Of a stretch of 64,000 nucleotides of DNA, positions 10,075 to 22,066 are shown piece after piece. Each line of letters begins with the position of its first letter. Positions within the stretch are counted from its first letter, which is position 1. A model generated the notes under the pieces. That model saw nothing but the letters and a program-made list of their open reading frames with translations, was not told the DNA's origin and searched no databases. A program made the position numbers and the translations under genes. Origin of the DNA: Rhabdophis nuchalis (Eukaryota; Chordata; Lepidosauria; Squamata; Natricidae); the NCBI GenBank assembly GCA_039707465.1, contig CM077643.1:63676605-63740604 (forward strand). Direction: 5' to 3'.

Positions 10075-13000
10075 CTGGAGGAGTACATCAATAAGCGCAG
10101 ACTAAGGGGTTTTTTATTTAAACATTTTATTTGACTTTTAGGGGGTTCCAGGGAGGGGGGGAGGGAGAGTCAGGTGGGGGTATGCCAAAAAGGGCCGGCA
10201 GGAAGCGGAAGTAGAGTAACGGAGGAGGGGGAGGGGGGGTCGTTTCCACTGGGGTATTTTCCATCAATACGGTCTTGGGGAGGGGCAGGGGCGGTGGGAA
10301 GGGGGATGGACATCACCAGTTGGAGGACCGGGGCCGCTGGTTACGGGTGGTCACGTGCTCCAACTCCCCCTGTCCCCATCGCAGACTAGGTGGGCAAGAA
10401 CCACAGACCCGGGGCCCTAGGCTGATGCTATGCAACGCCAGGTCCGTGGTACAAAAAGCCCCCCTCATCCATGACCTTGTGTCAGAGGGGGACCCGGACC
10501 TGGTAGGCATTACGGAAACCTGGTTGGGCCACGAGGGAGGACATCCCCTCGTAGAAATGTGCCCACCAGGATACCGAGCCTTCCATCAGCCTAGGGCCCT
10601 AGGGAGGGGTGGGGGTGGCGATTATGGTTAGGGAAGGTCTTGAGCCAAAGGAGACCACGATCCCTCAGACGACCGGGTGCGAGTCCCTCCTTGTGAAGTG
10701 GGGCCTTGGGAGGCAGTTGGGCGTGTTAGTTGTATACCTGGCTCCTCGCTATGCAACAACAGCCCTGCCCGAGCTCCTAGAGGTGATAGCCGAGGCGGCG
10801 GTTGAGACCCCCAGACTTTTAGTCATGGGGGACTTTAACCTGCCGTCGGCAGGCGAAACCTCTGGTGCAGCTCGGGAGTTCATGGCTTCCATGACAGCCA
10901 TGGACCTGACCCAGGTAGTTTTAGGCCCTACTCACGAGGGCGGACACACCCTGGATCTCATCTTCGTCTCGGGACAGTGGAGTAGTGATCTGGGAATAGG
11001 GGATTTAGTCATCACACCCCTGTCATGGACAGATCACGCTCTCCTTCGGCTCGACTTTCCGATCGCTGCACCTCACTGCGGGGAGGCGGAACCGGACATT
11101 CCTATATGGTTCCGCCCCAGGCTCCTGATGGACCCGATAAGGTTCCAGAGGGAGCTTGGGCCAATTCCTGTGGACTTGCCCCGCGACTCGACTGAGGACC
11201 GAGTGGCTGCATGGTTAAGTGCGGCCACGGGGGCCTTGGACCGAGTTGCGCCCTTGCGGCCTCTCTTGCGGCGACGAACCACCTGGGCTCCTTGGTTTAC
11301 CGAGGGGCTTAGGGAGATGAAGCGCCACAAGAGACGCCTAGAGAGCAGATGGAGATCTTCTCACTCCGAAGCCGACCGAACACTAGTGAGAGACCATATT
11401 AGGACTTACTTAGTGGCGATAAAAGTGGCCAAACGTGAGTATTGTGCCACTCTTATTGCATCCGCAGATAACCGCCCTGCCGCCCTGTTTGGGGTGACCC
11501 GCTCCCTCCTTCAACAGAGGCCGCGGGAAGCCCCTTTACAGGGTCGAGCAGAGGAATTTGGGATTTATCTGCAGGAGAAAATCACTCGGATTCGGAACGA
11601 GCTACCCTCCATCGACAGTGGTCCAGTCGAGCAGGCCGAGGCTGTTCTTGTGACACCATCCTGGGAGGAGTTTGATTTTGTTACCACCGAGGATATGGAC
11701 AAGCTGTCAAAGAGACTTAGGGCTACCACATGTTTATTGGACCCGTGTCCCTCCTGGCTTGTACTGGCATCCTGGGAGACGACACGAGGCTGGCTCCAGG
11801 GCATTGTCAACGCATCTTTGAGTGAGGGATCCTTGCCTGCCGTCCTGAAAGAGGCGGTGGTGAGGCCCCTCCTCAAGAAGCCGTCCCTGGATCCAGCATT
11901 ATTAGAGAACTATCGTCCCGTCTCCAACCTCCACTTTTTAGTGAAGGTTGTTGAGAGTGTGGTGGCCCAACAGTTTCCGCGACACTTGGAGGAAGTTGAT
12001 TAGACCCGCGCCAGTCCGGCTTCCGACCCGGGCACAGCACCGAGACGGCATTGGTCGCGTTGGTTGATGATCTCTGGAGGGCGCGGGATAGAGGATATTC
12101 CTCTATCCTAGTCCTATTAGACCTCTCAGCGGCTTTTGATACCATCGACCATGGTATCCTATTGCACCGACTGGGGAGGTTGGGGTTGGGAGGCACCGTT
12201 CTGCGGTGGTTCTCATCCTACCTCTCTGGTCGGTCGCAATATGTGTTGGCAGGGGGGCAGAGGTCGGCCTCGAGGTCCCTCATATGTGGGGTTCCTCAGG
12301 GGTCGGTCCTCTCGCCCTTACTGTTCAACACATATATGAAGCCGCTGGGTGAGATCATCCGTGGTTTTGGGGTGGGATACCATCTGTACGCTGATGATAC
12401 TCAGTTGTACATATCCACCCCAGACCACCCCAACGATGCCGCCGAGGTTATGTCCCGGTGTTTGGAGGCCGTACGGATCTGGATGGGTGGTAACAAACTC
12501 AGGCTCAACCCGTCCAAGACTGAGTGGCTGTGGCTTCCGGCGCCCCGGTTCAGCCAGATTATTCCAACTCTGGCCATTGGGGGCGAAACACCGGCCCCCG
12601 TGGAGAGGGCGCGCAATTTGGGTGTCCTCCTGGATTCCCGGCTGTCTATGGAAGATCATGTGGCAGCCGTGGCCAGGGGGGCATTCCATCAGGTACGCCT
12701 GATGCGCCAATTGCGCCCCTTACTGGACCGGGGTGCCTTACGCACAGTCACTCAAGCACTCGTCACCTCTCGACTTGACTACTGTAATGCTCTCTACATG
12801 GGGCTCCCCTTGAGGTGCACCCGAAAGCTACAGCTAGTCCAAAACGCAGCCGCGCGGGTGATTACGGGAGCGCCTAGACACTCCCACATAACACCTATCC
12901 TGCGCGAGCTGCACTGGCTCCCTGTGGTCTTTCGGGTGCGCTTCAAGGTTTTAACGACCATCTTTAAAGCGCTCCATGGCTCGGGGCCTAGTTATATGCG

Positions 13001-13427
13001 AGACCGCCTCCTGCCCCATACATCCCTCAGACCGATATGCTCCCACAGAGAGGGCCTCCTCAGGGTGCCGTCGGCTGGACAATGCCGACTGGCGACACCC
13101 AGGGGAAGAGCCTTCTCTGTGGCGGGCCCTGCCCTTTGGAACGACCTACCCCCTGAACTCCGCACCATCTCTGACCTCCGCCTCTTCCGCAAGTGTCTGA
13201 AGACACACCTATTCCATCTAGCCGGCCTAGCATAACCCCCATTACTGACTCTTAGATAGTTTTAAATTTGGGTTTTTTAAATTCGGTTTTTAGCGCAGGG
13301 TCTATTAGAATAAGTTTTTAAAATTTTTATATGTTTTATATGTGTTTTAACATCCCTGTGCGCCGCCCTGGGTCCGTTTGGAGAAGGGCGGGGTATAAAT
13401 TTAATTAAAAAATAAATAAATAAATAA
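10075..13427 (+). mobile_element. L2-clade LINE, nearly full length
   Basis: A 3.35-kb LINE on the + strand. It contains a G-rich 5' leader (10107-10400), one long ORF2 with endonuclease and reverse transcriptase, and a 3' UTR. The 3' UTR carries the 'gcgccgccctggg...gagaagggcgggg' box and ends in a (AAATA)n tail at about 13405-13427. The leader aligns with the leader of the minus-strand copy at 44305-47640 from the 'aggggtttttta' motif onward, and weakly back to about 10075. I could not define a target duplication. L2 elements move by target-primed reverse transcription and usually end in such short tandem tails. Confidence 0.92.
10275..13235 (+). pseudogene. L2 ORF2 (endonuclease-reverse transcriptase), two frameshifts
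   Basis: The reading frame encodes an apurinic-type endonuclease followed by a reverse transcriptase. Endonuclease landmarks are CNARSV near 10430, ETWLGHEGG near 10516, GDFNLP near 10830 and SWTDHALLRLDF near 11025. RT landmarks are [17 protein letters not shown] (motif A, near 12115), [13 protein letters not shown] (motif B, near 12290) and YADDTQLYI (motif C, near 12385). A frameshift in a G-run near 10605-10615 separates the first endonuclease block. A second break at about 12000 looks like a 4-nt deletion relative to the copy at 44305-47640, and gives TAG at 12001-12003. Otherwise the frame is open to TAA at 13233, so the copy is young. Confidence 0.92.
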
Positions 13428-16400
13428 TTTCTTTGAGCTAGTAGCCTTCTTCTGTGGCACATTACTGGAGAGGTTTGAATACATTTTGGCCATCATCCAA
13501 CTTATGCAAAGCTTCATCAAATATCACCCCTCTTCCACTAAACAATAGGGAATTAAGTACTGTATATACCCTAGAGTACCTTATAAAAACTTTCAAATAT
13601 TTATTTATTTTGAAAAATATTAAAACTGAAAAGGGATTGATGAATAAACTTAGACTATCTTCTTAGTCTTCAGATAGCACTGAAAATTGAAAAAGAACTC
13701 ATGTTGAATGAAGTGTAATTGACTTTTTACATTCACTCCAATATAACTGTCCGCCCTCAAAATTAGTAAAAAATTAGATACTGAAACGTGGACAAAGCAG
13801 TCCATTGTTAGGGGCTGAATCTCTCCATAGATCATCATCTGAGCTTTAGGTCAAATGCACCAACAAAGAGTACATAGTTTGTGAAGATTATGCAGGTCAG
13901 AAAAGGGAGACTGATAGGAGTGCAGTTCTAGGAATTGGCTCCTGAAAATAAAAGAAAAAAATGTTACTGAAGGGGCATGTTGAGTAAAAATTTGATAATA
14001 CTTGGAAGGGAAGATCTAAATCACCAACATATAAATTATGAATATGATAATATCATTCATGTTTTGATTCTTGCCATTTCTTGGAGATGATTGCACATAC
14101 TACTTTCACCAATGTGTTGTCAAGCTCCTTATAGCAATACACGCCAGGAAGCAAAACTTTTAGTCTTGTTAAGCAGGCATAATGCCAAAAAGAAGGGATT
14201 AGATAATACCTTGGAAACCAAATATGAAAATTCATTTATTAGAGAATATGTTAAAAAAGGGTCTACGGGGACTGCTTGACTTAGTCCCTCACCTATTCTG
14301 TAACTAGTGGACTGAAGCCTTATTAAGAGATAACGTTAAAATACCCATCCATTCCTCATTTGCCATGTTTGTCTCAATTCCCTTTTCTTTTTCAGATTTG
14401 GATAATACCATTGCATATTCTTCTGCAAACAGAAACTCTCTGTGCACCTTACACAACCTCCAAAGTTAAATTTTGTGGTATTGAGAGCCCTATCTCTTCA
14501 CCTTCCCCATTGCATCCCTCAGGCCACTTAAATAGTGCTACGTGCAGCTCCTAGTCACCAAAAAGTAGCCCATTTATACCAAAAAAGCAGGAAGAAAATA
14601 CATGTTTTCATTTATTTTGTCCTGCTAATAACTATAACTATATACTATTCTAGGAAACGTGCCTAGAATTCCGCTTTTGAAAAACTAATTTGAAAACTGT
14701 GAATCTATATATTTTTCTACAGTATTGCTTGTTCTTTGTAGATCAACTAGTAATTAGTTTCTTGTTCACCAAATGGGATTACAGAGAGTGGAATGCAATA
14801 TAGCCTTTGCTATAAATCTTTGCCTTAAAAAATGATCCACCATCAGGATTAAGATGACTGTTCCTCTATAAAAAAATTTTCCCATGTGAAAATAACTAAA
14901 CTGGTCTCCCAAGAGACATAACCGTTAACAAACTGCCTAAGGTAATAGGTATTCCTCATCAGCTTTACTCCTTGGGCCTAACTAAAATAGAGATACAGAT
15001 GGAGAAATCCAGGGTCAAGCTAAAAATATGCAATGCCTTAATATAGCCATTTTATTTTGCTGTTGCTCAGGAGGCATTTTCCTCGCTTGCATTTTAAAAG
15101 TTGCATATTTCCGTTGATGGCATGGTCACACAACTGTTCATTTATTGCCAAAGCCTGGAAAAATACGGTGTCTAGCTGTATTTCCTTCTCTTTCTCCCGG
15201 ATATGTAGAAAATTAAAAGCAAGCTTGTTCTTAATAGAACAATGGCATTGAAATTATTTTTGCCTTGTAGTTAAAACAGGATTTGTACAGCCTTATTCTT
15301 TGGAATTGACTTTCTGCCCTCTCAGTCTCATTGTGATAACTCAAAGTGGCAGGCAGGTAATTTTTTAATTGTTTCTAAAGTATTACATGTTTCTCCTTAA
15401 TTTCTTCACATTATCTCTTTCAAATTTAAACGAATGTATTTCTGCAGTTAGGAATTGATCCTGTTTAGTTCCGAACTGTTTCAGCCAACTCTTTTAAGGG
15501 AAAGAATTACTGAGCAACTCTTCTCAGAATTAGAAGGCATTCAATTTTATGTTATCAATGCTACGTACCAGTTTATGCTCCCATGCAAGAACTAGGAAGT
15601 TAGAAAATGATTAGCTTTCACTCAATTTGAATCTTCCATATATTTTCAATTCCCAGAATTCCAAATTTGGGAAAGATGAACTGGACTAATAATGTCTAAT
15701 CAGGAATGTCTTTACATATTCATTAAACTAGCAATGAGTAATGTTTTATGGGCAGAAGCCACACCTGAGTTTCTTAACCTATTAGTGGGTCACAGGTCTT
15801 CTGCTGATACAGTGATTTCCAGCCTTTTTAAAATATAATTTCTGAGTTTAGAGGGAAGAGTAAGAGTGAGGATGGGAATGTTTCCTCTATAAAAACTCTT
15901 GTATTGTCTTTCCTATCTTTAGTTCTGTCTTAGGTGGTTATTGAAAATCACCATGCCTAATTTTGGTGGTTAAAGATTTATGTCTTTTGGGGAGCTCCAC
16001 ATAGACTTGAGGCTGCTTATCCCACAGTTAAATTATATGCAGTTCATCTACAGCATATGCATGCAGATCCCTGTTTTGTGACATGTTTTAATGCACGCAA
16101 AGAGCCTCTTTGTAAAATGGTAACGGCTGCCTTTTCTTGTCTGTGCAGGCAGAGACAATACTTCCATTAGGGCTGTCATCAAAGAAACAGCACACACACA
16201 CACATATATTTGTACAGTCTGTCACCTGGAGGCCACAAAGTGACCCCACCAGCCTTGCAAAGGTCAAGGATACTTTAACATTTCAGGGACTAATGTTCCA
16301 CTAACACATTTTTCAAAATTCCTCTTTCATATGTTCTTTATAGTCCTGCTTACATACATTCATTGTCATTCCATCACAAAAATTATTAATGTTTAATTAG

Positions 16401-17161
16401 TAAAAAATCTGTTGCTTATATGCCCACATATAGGCAATACATCTATACAAATATATGTCGTGCTGTTTACTTTCAAAGTAAGAGCAAAGTTATGAAGAGT
16501 GCAGAAATGAAGGGGGAAATAATAAAAGCATGAGATAAACAAAAAAAGAAACATAGCTAAATGTAGTTTATACAATAATCATTTACTATATTTCTTAATG
16601 GCTTACTTACTATCTTTATTAATCATTCTTGCTATTGTTACCTCTTTACTCTGCTTCATACAATACCTTTTGTTCTTTACAATTCTCACTTGCCTCTTTT
16701 CCGAGTGTCACATCAGCAACCTGTTGATCTTTCTCTTTCACTCCACCCATTCATTCCTTTATATATTTATTTTGTGATTCAATCCTCATTTGTTCTCCTA
16801 TGACCAAGCCACAATCATTCTACTTCTTTGTTTGGTCTTTGTTATTTTCTCCAGTTTTCTTTTCTTGTCTCTTCTGGGAAGAGAGAGAGGTGGGGGGGGG
16901 GGAGACTGAGAAAAGTCATACAGCTACTCCATAAGCGTTTCTATATTTCAACATATCTTAATTATCTACGCCTGGCAGTCTTTGAATTGTTCAATATTCT
17001 CACGACATTCTTAGTTCCTTTTCAGCATTTTTTTCTACATTACATTCTACAAAATGTAAGGTTTTGTTTTGGATCTCGATGAAGAAGCCTAAACAATCCC
17101 TTCTCAACAGAGAAGGGTCAGTCCTTCTCTGTCATTGTCCCAGTTCTCTGGAACAGCATAT
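13428..17161. other. intron, nothing recognised beyond simple repeats
   Basis: This is 3.7 kb of AT-rich intron. I see a short (CA)n run at 16190-16204 and a G-run near 16893-16903. The short open frames at 13454, 14053, 14091, 15057 and 16393 have no recognisable domains. No conserved ITPK1 exon belongs here, because the flanking exons join directly in protein sequence. Confidence 0.5.
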
Positions 17162-17169
17162 CTCTAGAA

Positions 17170-17609
17170 CAGGGGTGTCAAACTCAAGGCCCCGGGGTTG
17201 TATTCAGCCTCTGGGTGCTTAGATCTGGCCTGTGGGGTGCCCTGGAAACATCAAAGGACTGGCCCACAGTGCCTCTGCAAGAGAAAAGGGAGCTTGGGTG
17301 GGCTGCATGTGGCCCTCTCGAGCTTCATTTTTGCTGGCAAAGGGTTACAGGAGGCAGCCGAAAATGGAGCTTGCAAGGGCCATGGGCAGCACTCCTAAGC
17401 TCCATTTTGGCTGGCAGAGGGTTGCAGGAGGCCATCCAGCCACAATGGAGCTTGGGAGGACATTTTGCTCATAGAGCGCTCGGGCCACCACAGGCAGCCC
17501 CAATATGAGTGACGTCAAATTGGCCACCCTGGCCACGCCCTCCCCACCTCCCCCAAGATCAAACACAATCTTAATGCAGCCCTCACTGAAATCGAGCTTG
17601 ACACCCCTT
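17170..17609. mobile_element. hAT-type MITE with internal tandem repeats
   Basis: The left end CAGGGGTGTCAAACTCAAGG and right end GAGCTTGACACCCCTT are inverted repeats. The flanking 8-mers CTCTAGAA (17162-17169) and CTCAAGAA (17610-17617) differ at one position, consistent with an 8-bp target duplication. The interior holds about two copies of a block with TTGCTGGCAAAGGGTTACAG and GGCTGGCAGAGGGTTGCAG motifs, shared with the element at 8750-9117. The frames at 17198-17508 are repeat-derived and not genes. Confidence 0.85.
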
Positions 17610-17617
17610 CTCAAGAA

Positions 17618-18640
17618 CATCCCCAATTCTGATATAATTTCAGAACAGCATTACAACTTGGCTCTTTGAGAGGACCTTTTAAAGATATGGACTGGTCAAT
17701 CCTGAAGAATGCTGGTAACAATGGTTGTAGGTTTGTTATATCTTTGTTATAATTTGTAATGTTTCATTCTGTTTGTTATTGTCATTTAAAAAATCTTTAT
17801 ACCAGATATGGAATTGCAAGTTATTCAGAGTAAATTTTAATTGGAGCAGCATATATTATTAAATAATAAAGAATCATGAGTCTGGATTCCTACTTTCATA
17901 CGCACTTACATCTTAGATGACGTCAGAATATTTTTCTTAAAAATAATTGTCCTTTAGGTTTTAGTAAGATTTCCACAAAAAAGACTTGAAGATAAACAGT
18001 TTGACATAGAGGTTACATTTTTAAAAGTAGAGATATAAATTGTTAATTCCCTTTTGCAGCACATGCAGCACATGTTTTAAAAGCAAAATGATGGAAACCC
18101 ACCTCTTCGCTGTCGTTGTTCTTTGGCAAGCAGTTCTGATGATTCACAAATGAAGGAATTACTTGTTGATTTTCTGTGAGCTTTTTAAGATATCCTAATA
18201 AATATCTGTCCTGAAATCCAAGCAAAAGTTCATTTTCCCAAATATCTTTATTTCTTTTTGTTTAGATTATATGGTATTAAAAATGTAATAGGACTACACA
18301 CACAGTATTCAGACTAGATTGGTCCTACTGCCCTTTAAGTGTTTAACATGGAGTTGCATATAAATAGAATCTGTATCCTTGCTATTCTGGCACTAAACAG
18401 ATTAAAGACAGAAATAAAACAGTGGAAGGTTCTGAATTGATTGGCATTTTGGAGTCAGGAGATTATTAGTGGGCTTTTTTTAATTATTGAAGAATTTTAA
18501 AAAGATTTTTGAATTTGCTTTTTAGAATATAGATCTAGATTAATCAGATTAAACATGTGACATATTGGTAACTGCTGAACTTGAGATATTACATAAGTGA
18601 CTACATTTTGCATTAAATCTTAAGGCATAAGGTTAGCAGA
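17618..18640. other. intron, nothing recognised
   Basis: This is AT-rich intronic sequence without a recognisable exon or transposon. Confidence 0.5.
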
Positions 18641-18662
18641 ATTACACACACACACACACACA

Positions 18663-19620
18663 TATAGATATTGGAACACTGCTATCATGTCTCCCCTAGT
18701 CCTTCTTTTCATTAAACTAGACATACCCAGTTCCTGCAACCGTTCTTCATATGTTTTAGTCTCCAATCCCCTAATCATCTTCGTTGCTCTTTTCTGCACT
18801 CTTTCTAGAGTCTCCACATATTTTTACTTCAAGGTTTTGACAACTATCTTTAAAGCGCTCCATGGCTCGGGGCCTAGTTATATGCGAGACCGCCTCCTGC
18901 CCCATACATCCCTTAGACCGATACGCTCCCACAGAGAGGGCCTTCTCAGGGTGCCGTCGGCCGGACAATGCCGACTGGCGACACCCAGGGGAAGAGCCTT
19001 CTCTGTGGCGGGCCCAGCCCTTTGGAATGACCTACCCCCTGAATTACGTACCATCACCGACCTCCGCCTCTTCCGCCAATGTCTTAAGACATATTTGTTC
19101 CAACAAGCCGGCCTAGCCTAACCTCCCATGGGGACTTTTAGGTAGTTTTAAATTGGGTTTTTAAAATTTGGTTTTAGCGCAGGATAGGTTTATTTAATAG
19201 TTTTTTAAATTATATTTATTGTATTTTGTATGTTTTTAAATTTCCTGTGCGCCGCCCTGGGTCCTTTGTGGAGAAGGGCGGGATATAAATTTAAATAAAT
19301 AAATAAATAAATTTACATCGTGGCGACCAAAACTGAATGCAGTATTCCAAGTGTGGCCTTACCAAGGCATTATAAAGTGGTATTAACACTTCACGGGATC
19401 TTGATTCTATTCCTCTGTTTGTGTAGCCTAGGACTGTATTGGCTTTTTTGGCAGCTGCTGCACACTGCTGGCTCATATTTAAATGGTTGTCCACTAGGAT
19501 TCCAAGATGCCTCTCACAGTTAGTACTATTGAGCAAGGTACCACCTATACTGTACCTGTGCATTTCGTTTTTGTTGCCTAAATGTAGAACCTTACTCTTT
19601 TCACCATTGAATTTCATTAT
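18663..19620 (-). pseudogene. CR1 LINE reverse transcriptase fragment, interrupted by an L2
   Basis: On the minus strand the right block (19617 down to 19312) encodes KSKVLHLGNKNEMHRYSIGG, LGILVDNHLNMSQQCAAAAK and ALVRPHLEYCIQFWSP. The left block (from about 18817 down) encodes [34 protein letters not shown]. Together these are the C-terminal part of CR1 reverse transcriptase. The L2 at 18827-19311 sits between FWSP and LERVQ, which are almost adjacent in intact CR1. A (CA)n run at about 18643-18662 borders the left end. Confidence 0.88.
18827..19311 (+). mobile_element. L2 3' end inserted in CR1
   Basis: This is a 5'-truncated L2 on the + strand. It encodes the last RT residues [19 protein letters not shown] through WNDLPPELR and stops after FQQAGLA. 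The 3' UTR and (AAAT)n tail follow at about 19293-19311. It is highly similar to the end of the 10075-13427 copy. It disrupts the CR1 fragment and is therefore younger. Confidence 0.9.
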
Positions 19621-20089
19621 TTCAATTTCATTTCAATCGTTTTAATTTCTGCTATTACTAGGCTAATGTTCATTGCAATGAAAGTATCACCAATATTCAA
19701 ATAAGACTTTTTAGCATATTTATTGTTAAGAAAAATTTTTATACAAACATAGGAGGAATGAGAGGAATTATAAATCAACTGTCCTAGCCTGATGTCTTCC
19801 AATTGTTTGGAACTGCAATTGCATACCATCTTTAGTGGGAATTGCAGGAGTTGTCAATAAACATGGCTGCAGATACTATACATTCACCATATTCTGTGTT
19901 ACTTTAATTTTGGGATATGGCTGAGAATCACACTATCTATTACTTAAATGATTGCTGTGATAGTACTTGAAATTAAATTGTTGTTAATTGAAGATATGTT
20001 GAACTGGAAGTATCTTTCTATCATGTACTAAGTTTCCAACAGTAATTCTTCTCTGAAGAATATCACATACCATGTCTTAATTTCTCTAG
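19621..20089. other. intron and splice acceptor region
   Basis: This is intronic sequence before the next ITPK1 exon, ending with a weak pyrimidine tract (TTTCTCTAG) at 20081-20089. Nothing else is recognised. Confidence 0.5.
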
Positions 20090-20207
20090 GAATATATTGA
20101 TGCTCATCCTGAAACTATAATTCTGGATCCTCTTCCTGCTATCAGGACACTACTGGACCGATCAAAGTCTTACGAACTTATTAGACAGATAGAACTGTAT
20201 ATGAAAG
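20090..20207 (+). CDS. ITPK1: ITPK1 internal coding exon (about residues 83-121)
   Basis: The exon is 118 bp: 39 codons plus the first base (G) of the next codon. It starts after TAG at 20087-20089 and ends before a GTAAGC donor at 20208. The translation begins EYIDAHPETIILDPLP and includes AIRTLLDRSKSYELIR, which keeps the arginine (R106 in the human protein) that binds ATP. It ends with residues LYMK. The reading frame continues into the exon at 52868, where G joins AT to form Asp. The intron that follows is 32.7 kb and carries most of the transposons in this window. No coding lesion is present. Confidence 0.97.
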
Positions 20208-20551
20208 GTAAGCTTCTAACCTTTTTATTGGGAAACCAAAAGCTAGAGGTGGGTTGGTAAAACGTAGCTACTTTACATTTGTGTTTATGTATGGAGAAAT
20301 ACACTCCTACTAAAAGGAAATTGTTTATATCTGCAAGAAATACCACAACTGGTGAGACTATAAAATAGATAAAGCATATCCAATAGTAGATTTTTTTGCA
20401 TACATACGGGCATACATGCATGCATGTATGCATACCAGAAAAAAACTGAGTATAATAAGATATACAGATAAATAAGAACATAGATATTAACATAAAATAA
20501 ATTCCATCTAAAATAGCATCACTGCTCAACACTGTCCAAATATAAAGTAAG
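20208..20551. other. intron start with a small CATG-rich repeat
   Basis: This is intronic sequence after the donor site. A degenerate CATA/CATG tetranucleotide stretch lies around 20398-20434. I see nothing else. Confidence 0.5.
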
Positions 20552-20646
20552 AAATGGTATAGGGTTTCCTGCCTAGGCAGGGGGTTCTACTAGAAGACCT
20601 CCAAGGTCCTTTCCAACTCTGCTATTGTATTGTATATTGCAATAGA
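20552..20646 (+). mobile_element. CR1 3' terminal fragment
   Basis: It carries the CR1 3' signature: 'cctgcctaggcagggggtt', then 'ctagaagacctccaaggtcc', then 'ttccaactctgctattg', ending in a TATTG-type tail. The same motifs end the CR1 copy at 28139-28412. It abuts the R2/R4-type LINE fragment that follows. Confidence 0.82.
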
Positions 20647-20647
20647 C

Positions 20648-22030
20648 TTTGGACTGGACAAATATGCCACCCTTGCTATTAATGAAGGTATAATACTGAA
20701 AATTGAAGGAATCAAAATGTTCTGTGGAAATAACATCAAGAGTTGAATGACAATTACAAATATCTGAGTCTCCCTCAGACTGACAACAAAGTCAAGAAGA
20801 ACATTAGTAGTTAATACAACAGAAGAGTGAAGATCTTAAAGTCCTAAGTGGTGGAAATGTCATTCAATTCCAGTTATTTGATATCAGCTGGAAAGTAGAC
20901 TGGACTCAAACAGAACTAAATGCTCTGGATAACAAGACCAGAAAAATAATGACAATGAATCATGCCTTTCATTCATGCAGAGATGTTGACAGACTATTTA
21001 CCAAGAAGCATAGGTGGATATGGAGTGTTGCAACTACCTCAGTCAGTTGAAGAAGAAAAATGGATAGAAAAAGAATATCTGAAGAACATACTGAAGGAAA
21101 CATCCTGAAGCTAGTATACTAGAAGGGGTTACTGAGTAGTGGGAAGACCAAACTGGCCTACAAGAAATAACCAAACAGTGAATAGCAAAAGCACTTAGAT
21201 TTATATACCGTTTCATAGTGCTTTACAGCCCTCTCTAAGAGGGCTGTCAGCCTATTGTCCCCAACAATCTGGCCCCTAATTTTACTTACCTCAGAAGGAT
21301 AGAAGGCTGAGTCAACCTTGAGCCGGTCAGGATCAAAGGAATCTAACACCTGGCAATGTGAGCAGAGTTAGCTTGCAGTACTGCATTCTAACCACTGTGC
21401 CACCACTGCTCTTATAGAATAGAAAAGTGTCATGCAACAAAAATTATTAAATGACTAGTACATAAAAAAACTAGCAGACAAAGCAGATAACAAGACCTGG
21501 CAATGGCTAAGAGCAGGAAAGTTGAAAAAAGAGACAGAGATTTCTGGATCTGTGGATGCATGAGACCAAATCTTAAGAATAAATTAGTATAAAAGTAGAA
21601 TTGAGAAAACAGAAATGGTGGACCACCTGGTTAACTACTGGAAGAAAATTCATAGACAGATTACAAATAGTAGCATAACAAAGTAGCAACAACTGATGAG
21701 ACCCCAAAATAGCCACAGACAAGTGTCTACCATATAACACTCCAGACTTTTTTGATCAGAAAGACAAAGTATGGATAGTGGACATTGCAATACCTAGAGA
21801 CAGCAGAAAAAAAATAGAACTGGATAAAGTCACAAAATATAAAGGCCTGCAAAGAGAAGTAGAACAATTATGGCAAAAGAAAGTAAAGATAGCACCTATA
21901 ATAATAGGTGCCTTGAGTGCAATTCCTAAACAACTGGAGCACCCTCTGAACGCAGTCAGCATTGACAAAATCACCATCAGTCAATTGCAAAAGGTAGTTT
22001 TATTTGGAACCAGTTACATCCTGTGATGAT
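20648..22030 (+). pseudogene. R2/R4-type LINE, C-terminal RT to restriction-like endonuclease, split by a SINE
   Basis: Translated pieces follow the order of a LINE with a C-terminal restriction-like endonuclease. FGLDKYATLAINEG starts near 20648 (late RT). A TRKIMTMNHAFHSCRDVDRL-like block lies near 20940. KTWQWLRAGKLKKETE lies near 21495. DIAIPRDSRKK...LDKVTKYKGLQ (near 21780) and APIIIGALSAIPKQL (near 21895) are typical of the nuclease end. Stops and frame changes separate the blocks. These elements differ from the L2, CR1 and L1 copies here, which use an apurinic-type endonuclease. The clade name (R4 versus R2-related) is from memory and should be checked. Confidence 0.75.
21181..21411 (-). 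mobile_element. tRNA-derived SINE with L2-type tail
   Basis: On the minus strand it begins GAGCAGTGGTGGCACAGTGG, continues TTAGAATGCAGTACTGCAAG (an A-box-like tRNA head), passes 'caaggttgactcagccttc', and ends 'gggctgtaaagcact...ggtatataaatctaagtgct'. The last part resembles the 3' end used by L2 machinery. The similar flanks (GAATAG-AAAAG on both sides) may be a target duplication. It interrupts the R2/R4-type LINE. Confidence 0.8.
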
Positions 22031-22066
22031 GAATTTAGTATTATTAAATAAGATCTGCCTATCCAA

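Noticed and set aside
12318..12710. 130-codon minus-strand frame opposite L2 RT
   Set aside because: It is a shadow of the real + strand RT frame, which carries the conserved YADD and GVPQG motifs. Similar shadows at 44972-45385, 45396-45812 and 46301-46711 were dropped for the same reason.
21181..21411. tRNA gene suggested by A- and B-box-like segments
   Set aside because: The head is followed by a SINE body and an L2-like tail, and no full cloverleaf with intact anticodon arm could be made out. The same holds for 22067, 29144 and 43911.
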